A DNA stretch of 64,000 nt from Bacteroidaceae bacterium (GTDB lineage Bacteria > Bacteroidota > Bacteroidia > Bacteroidales > Bacteroidaceae). The stretch lies in assembly GCA_017451695.1 (NCBI GenBank), contig JAFTNW010000006.1, positions 84,206-148,205 on the forward strand, in the 5' to 3' direction. This document shows positions 63,498 through 64,000 of the stretch, piece by piece (position 1 is the first letter of the stretch; each line of letters starts with the position of its first letter). A program made the position numbers and the translations under genes. The notes under the pieces were generated by a model that did no database searches, was not told where the DNA came from, and saw nothing but the letters and a program-made list of their open reading frames with translations.

Positions 63498-64000
63498 ATG
63501 GAGAAACAGGCAAAAATATATGTGGCAGGCCATCGCGGAATGGTGGGCTCTGCCATTGTACGCGAGTTGCAGCGTCAAGGGTATAACAATATAATCACCC
63601 GCACCCACGCCGAGCTCAACCTTTGTCGTCAGGAGCAGGTGGAGCAGTTCTTTGCTGCCGAGAAGCCGCAATATGTGTTCCTTGCAGCAGCCAAGGTGGG
63701 CGGTATAATAGCCAACCACACTGCCCTTGCCGATTTTATGTACGAGAACATGATGCTCGAGATGAACGTGATAAATGCAGCATGGCACAACGGTTGCAAA
63801 AAGCTGCTTTTCTTGGGCTCGTCGTGCATATACCCCCGCTTGGCACCGCAGCCCATGAAAGAGAGCTGCCTGCTCACATCGGAGCTGGAGCCCACCAACG
63901 AGGCGTATGCCCTTGCAAAAATTTCGGGCCTTAAATACTGCGAATATCTCAACCGTCAATACGGCACAGACTATATAAGCGTTATGCCCACCAATCTGTA
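63498..64000 (+). CDS. fcl: GDP-L-fucose synthase, 5' part
   Basis: The first 167 codons of the epimerase-reductase that converts GDP-4-keto-6-deoxymannose to GDP-L-fucose; the gene runs off the window. The dinucleotide motif is [18 protein letters not shown]. Catalytic Ser, Tyr and Lys are in [16 protein letters not shown] and [26 protein letters not shown] is also typical of the family. Its position directly after gmd confirms the pathway. The missing C-terminal third would complete substrate binding. Confidence 0.95.
   Translation, partial: MEKQAKIYVAGHRGMVGSAIVRELQRQGYNNIITRTHAELNLCRQEQVEQFFAAEKPQYVFLAAAKVGGIIANHTALADFMYENMMLEMNVINAAWHNGCKKLLFLGSSCIYPRLAPQPMKESCLLTSELEPTNEAYALAKISGLKYCEYLNRQYGTDYISVMPTNL

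Noticed and set aside
1..64000. CRISPR arrays, insertion sequences, prophage or conjugative genes
   Set aside because: No regularly spaced repeats, transposase, integrase, relaxase or phage proteins are present. The repeats found are short intergenic units without genes.

Overview
This window looks like chromosomal core DNA from a member of the order Bacteroidales (family not resolved; Muribaculaceae, Bacteroidaceae and relatives all fit). The reasons are: Bacteroidetes-type promoters (TTTG, about 20 bp, TAnnTTTG) and few Shine-Dalgarno sequences; a three-subunit fumarate reductase with a single cytochrome b; a PorZ-like protein with a type IX secretion (T9SS) C-terminal domain; MetRS with KISTS in place of KMSKS; YbeY without the third histidine; and a DUF6249/ECF sigma operon. 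There are no phage, plasmid, CRISPR or transposase genes.

Layout. 1-8.1 kb (minus): the 5' end of a proline aminopeptidase gene, then an envelope polysaccharide block (GT2, YfhO-type membrane protein, GT4, Wzx-like flippase) overlapping metG. 8.3-12.4 kb (plus): membrane acyltransferase, dapB, a large signal peptidase I and a WbqC protein. 12.4-19.4 kb (minus): the complete glutamate-to-proline route proC-proB-proA and fumarate reductase/succinate dehydrogenase CAB. 19.6-25.7 kb (plus): mnmG, an exact parS site, apt, uvrC, dtd, a MazG-like gene and deoC. 25.7-45.8 kb: polyprenyl synthase, polA, a second acyltransferase, an ECF sigma operon with its own ECF-type promoter, ychF, lgt, catalase, mutS, leuS, a YitT protein, rdgB and porZ. 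45.85-46.65 kb: a gene-free AT-rich region that I propose as a candidate replication origin. 46.7-51.0 kb (minus): an LptF/G-type permease, ribBA and an aminotransferase. 51.0-57.4 kb: a repeat-rich stretch with a START-like gene, tRNA-Met, a second flippase, ruvB, an SpmA-SpmB fusion and ybeY. 57.4-64 kb: M20 peptidase, ald, prfB, CYTH, VanZ, a 33-codon membrane ORF, and gmd-fcl for GDP-L-fucose.

Themes. Genome maintenance (uvrC, polA, mutS, ruvB, rdgB), translation quality control (metG, leuS, mnmG, dtd, prfB, ybeY) and cell-surface assembly (two flippases, glycosyltransferases, LptF/G, lgt, lepB, PorZ, gmd-fcl) dominate. The parS site at 21.5 kb, the DnaA-box-like 9-mers at 46.3-46.5 kb and a flip in strand-balanced base skew between the two halves suggest that the window lies at or near the origin. 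I found no clearly new gene system. The best non-textbook signals are the parS/origin candidate, the inverted-repeat elements and paired short repeats in the gaps, the symmetric promoter at ruvB, and the 33-codon ORF that may be a ComEA remnant.
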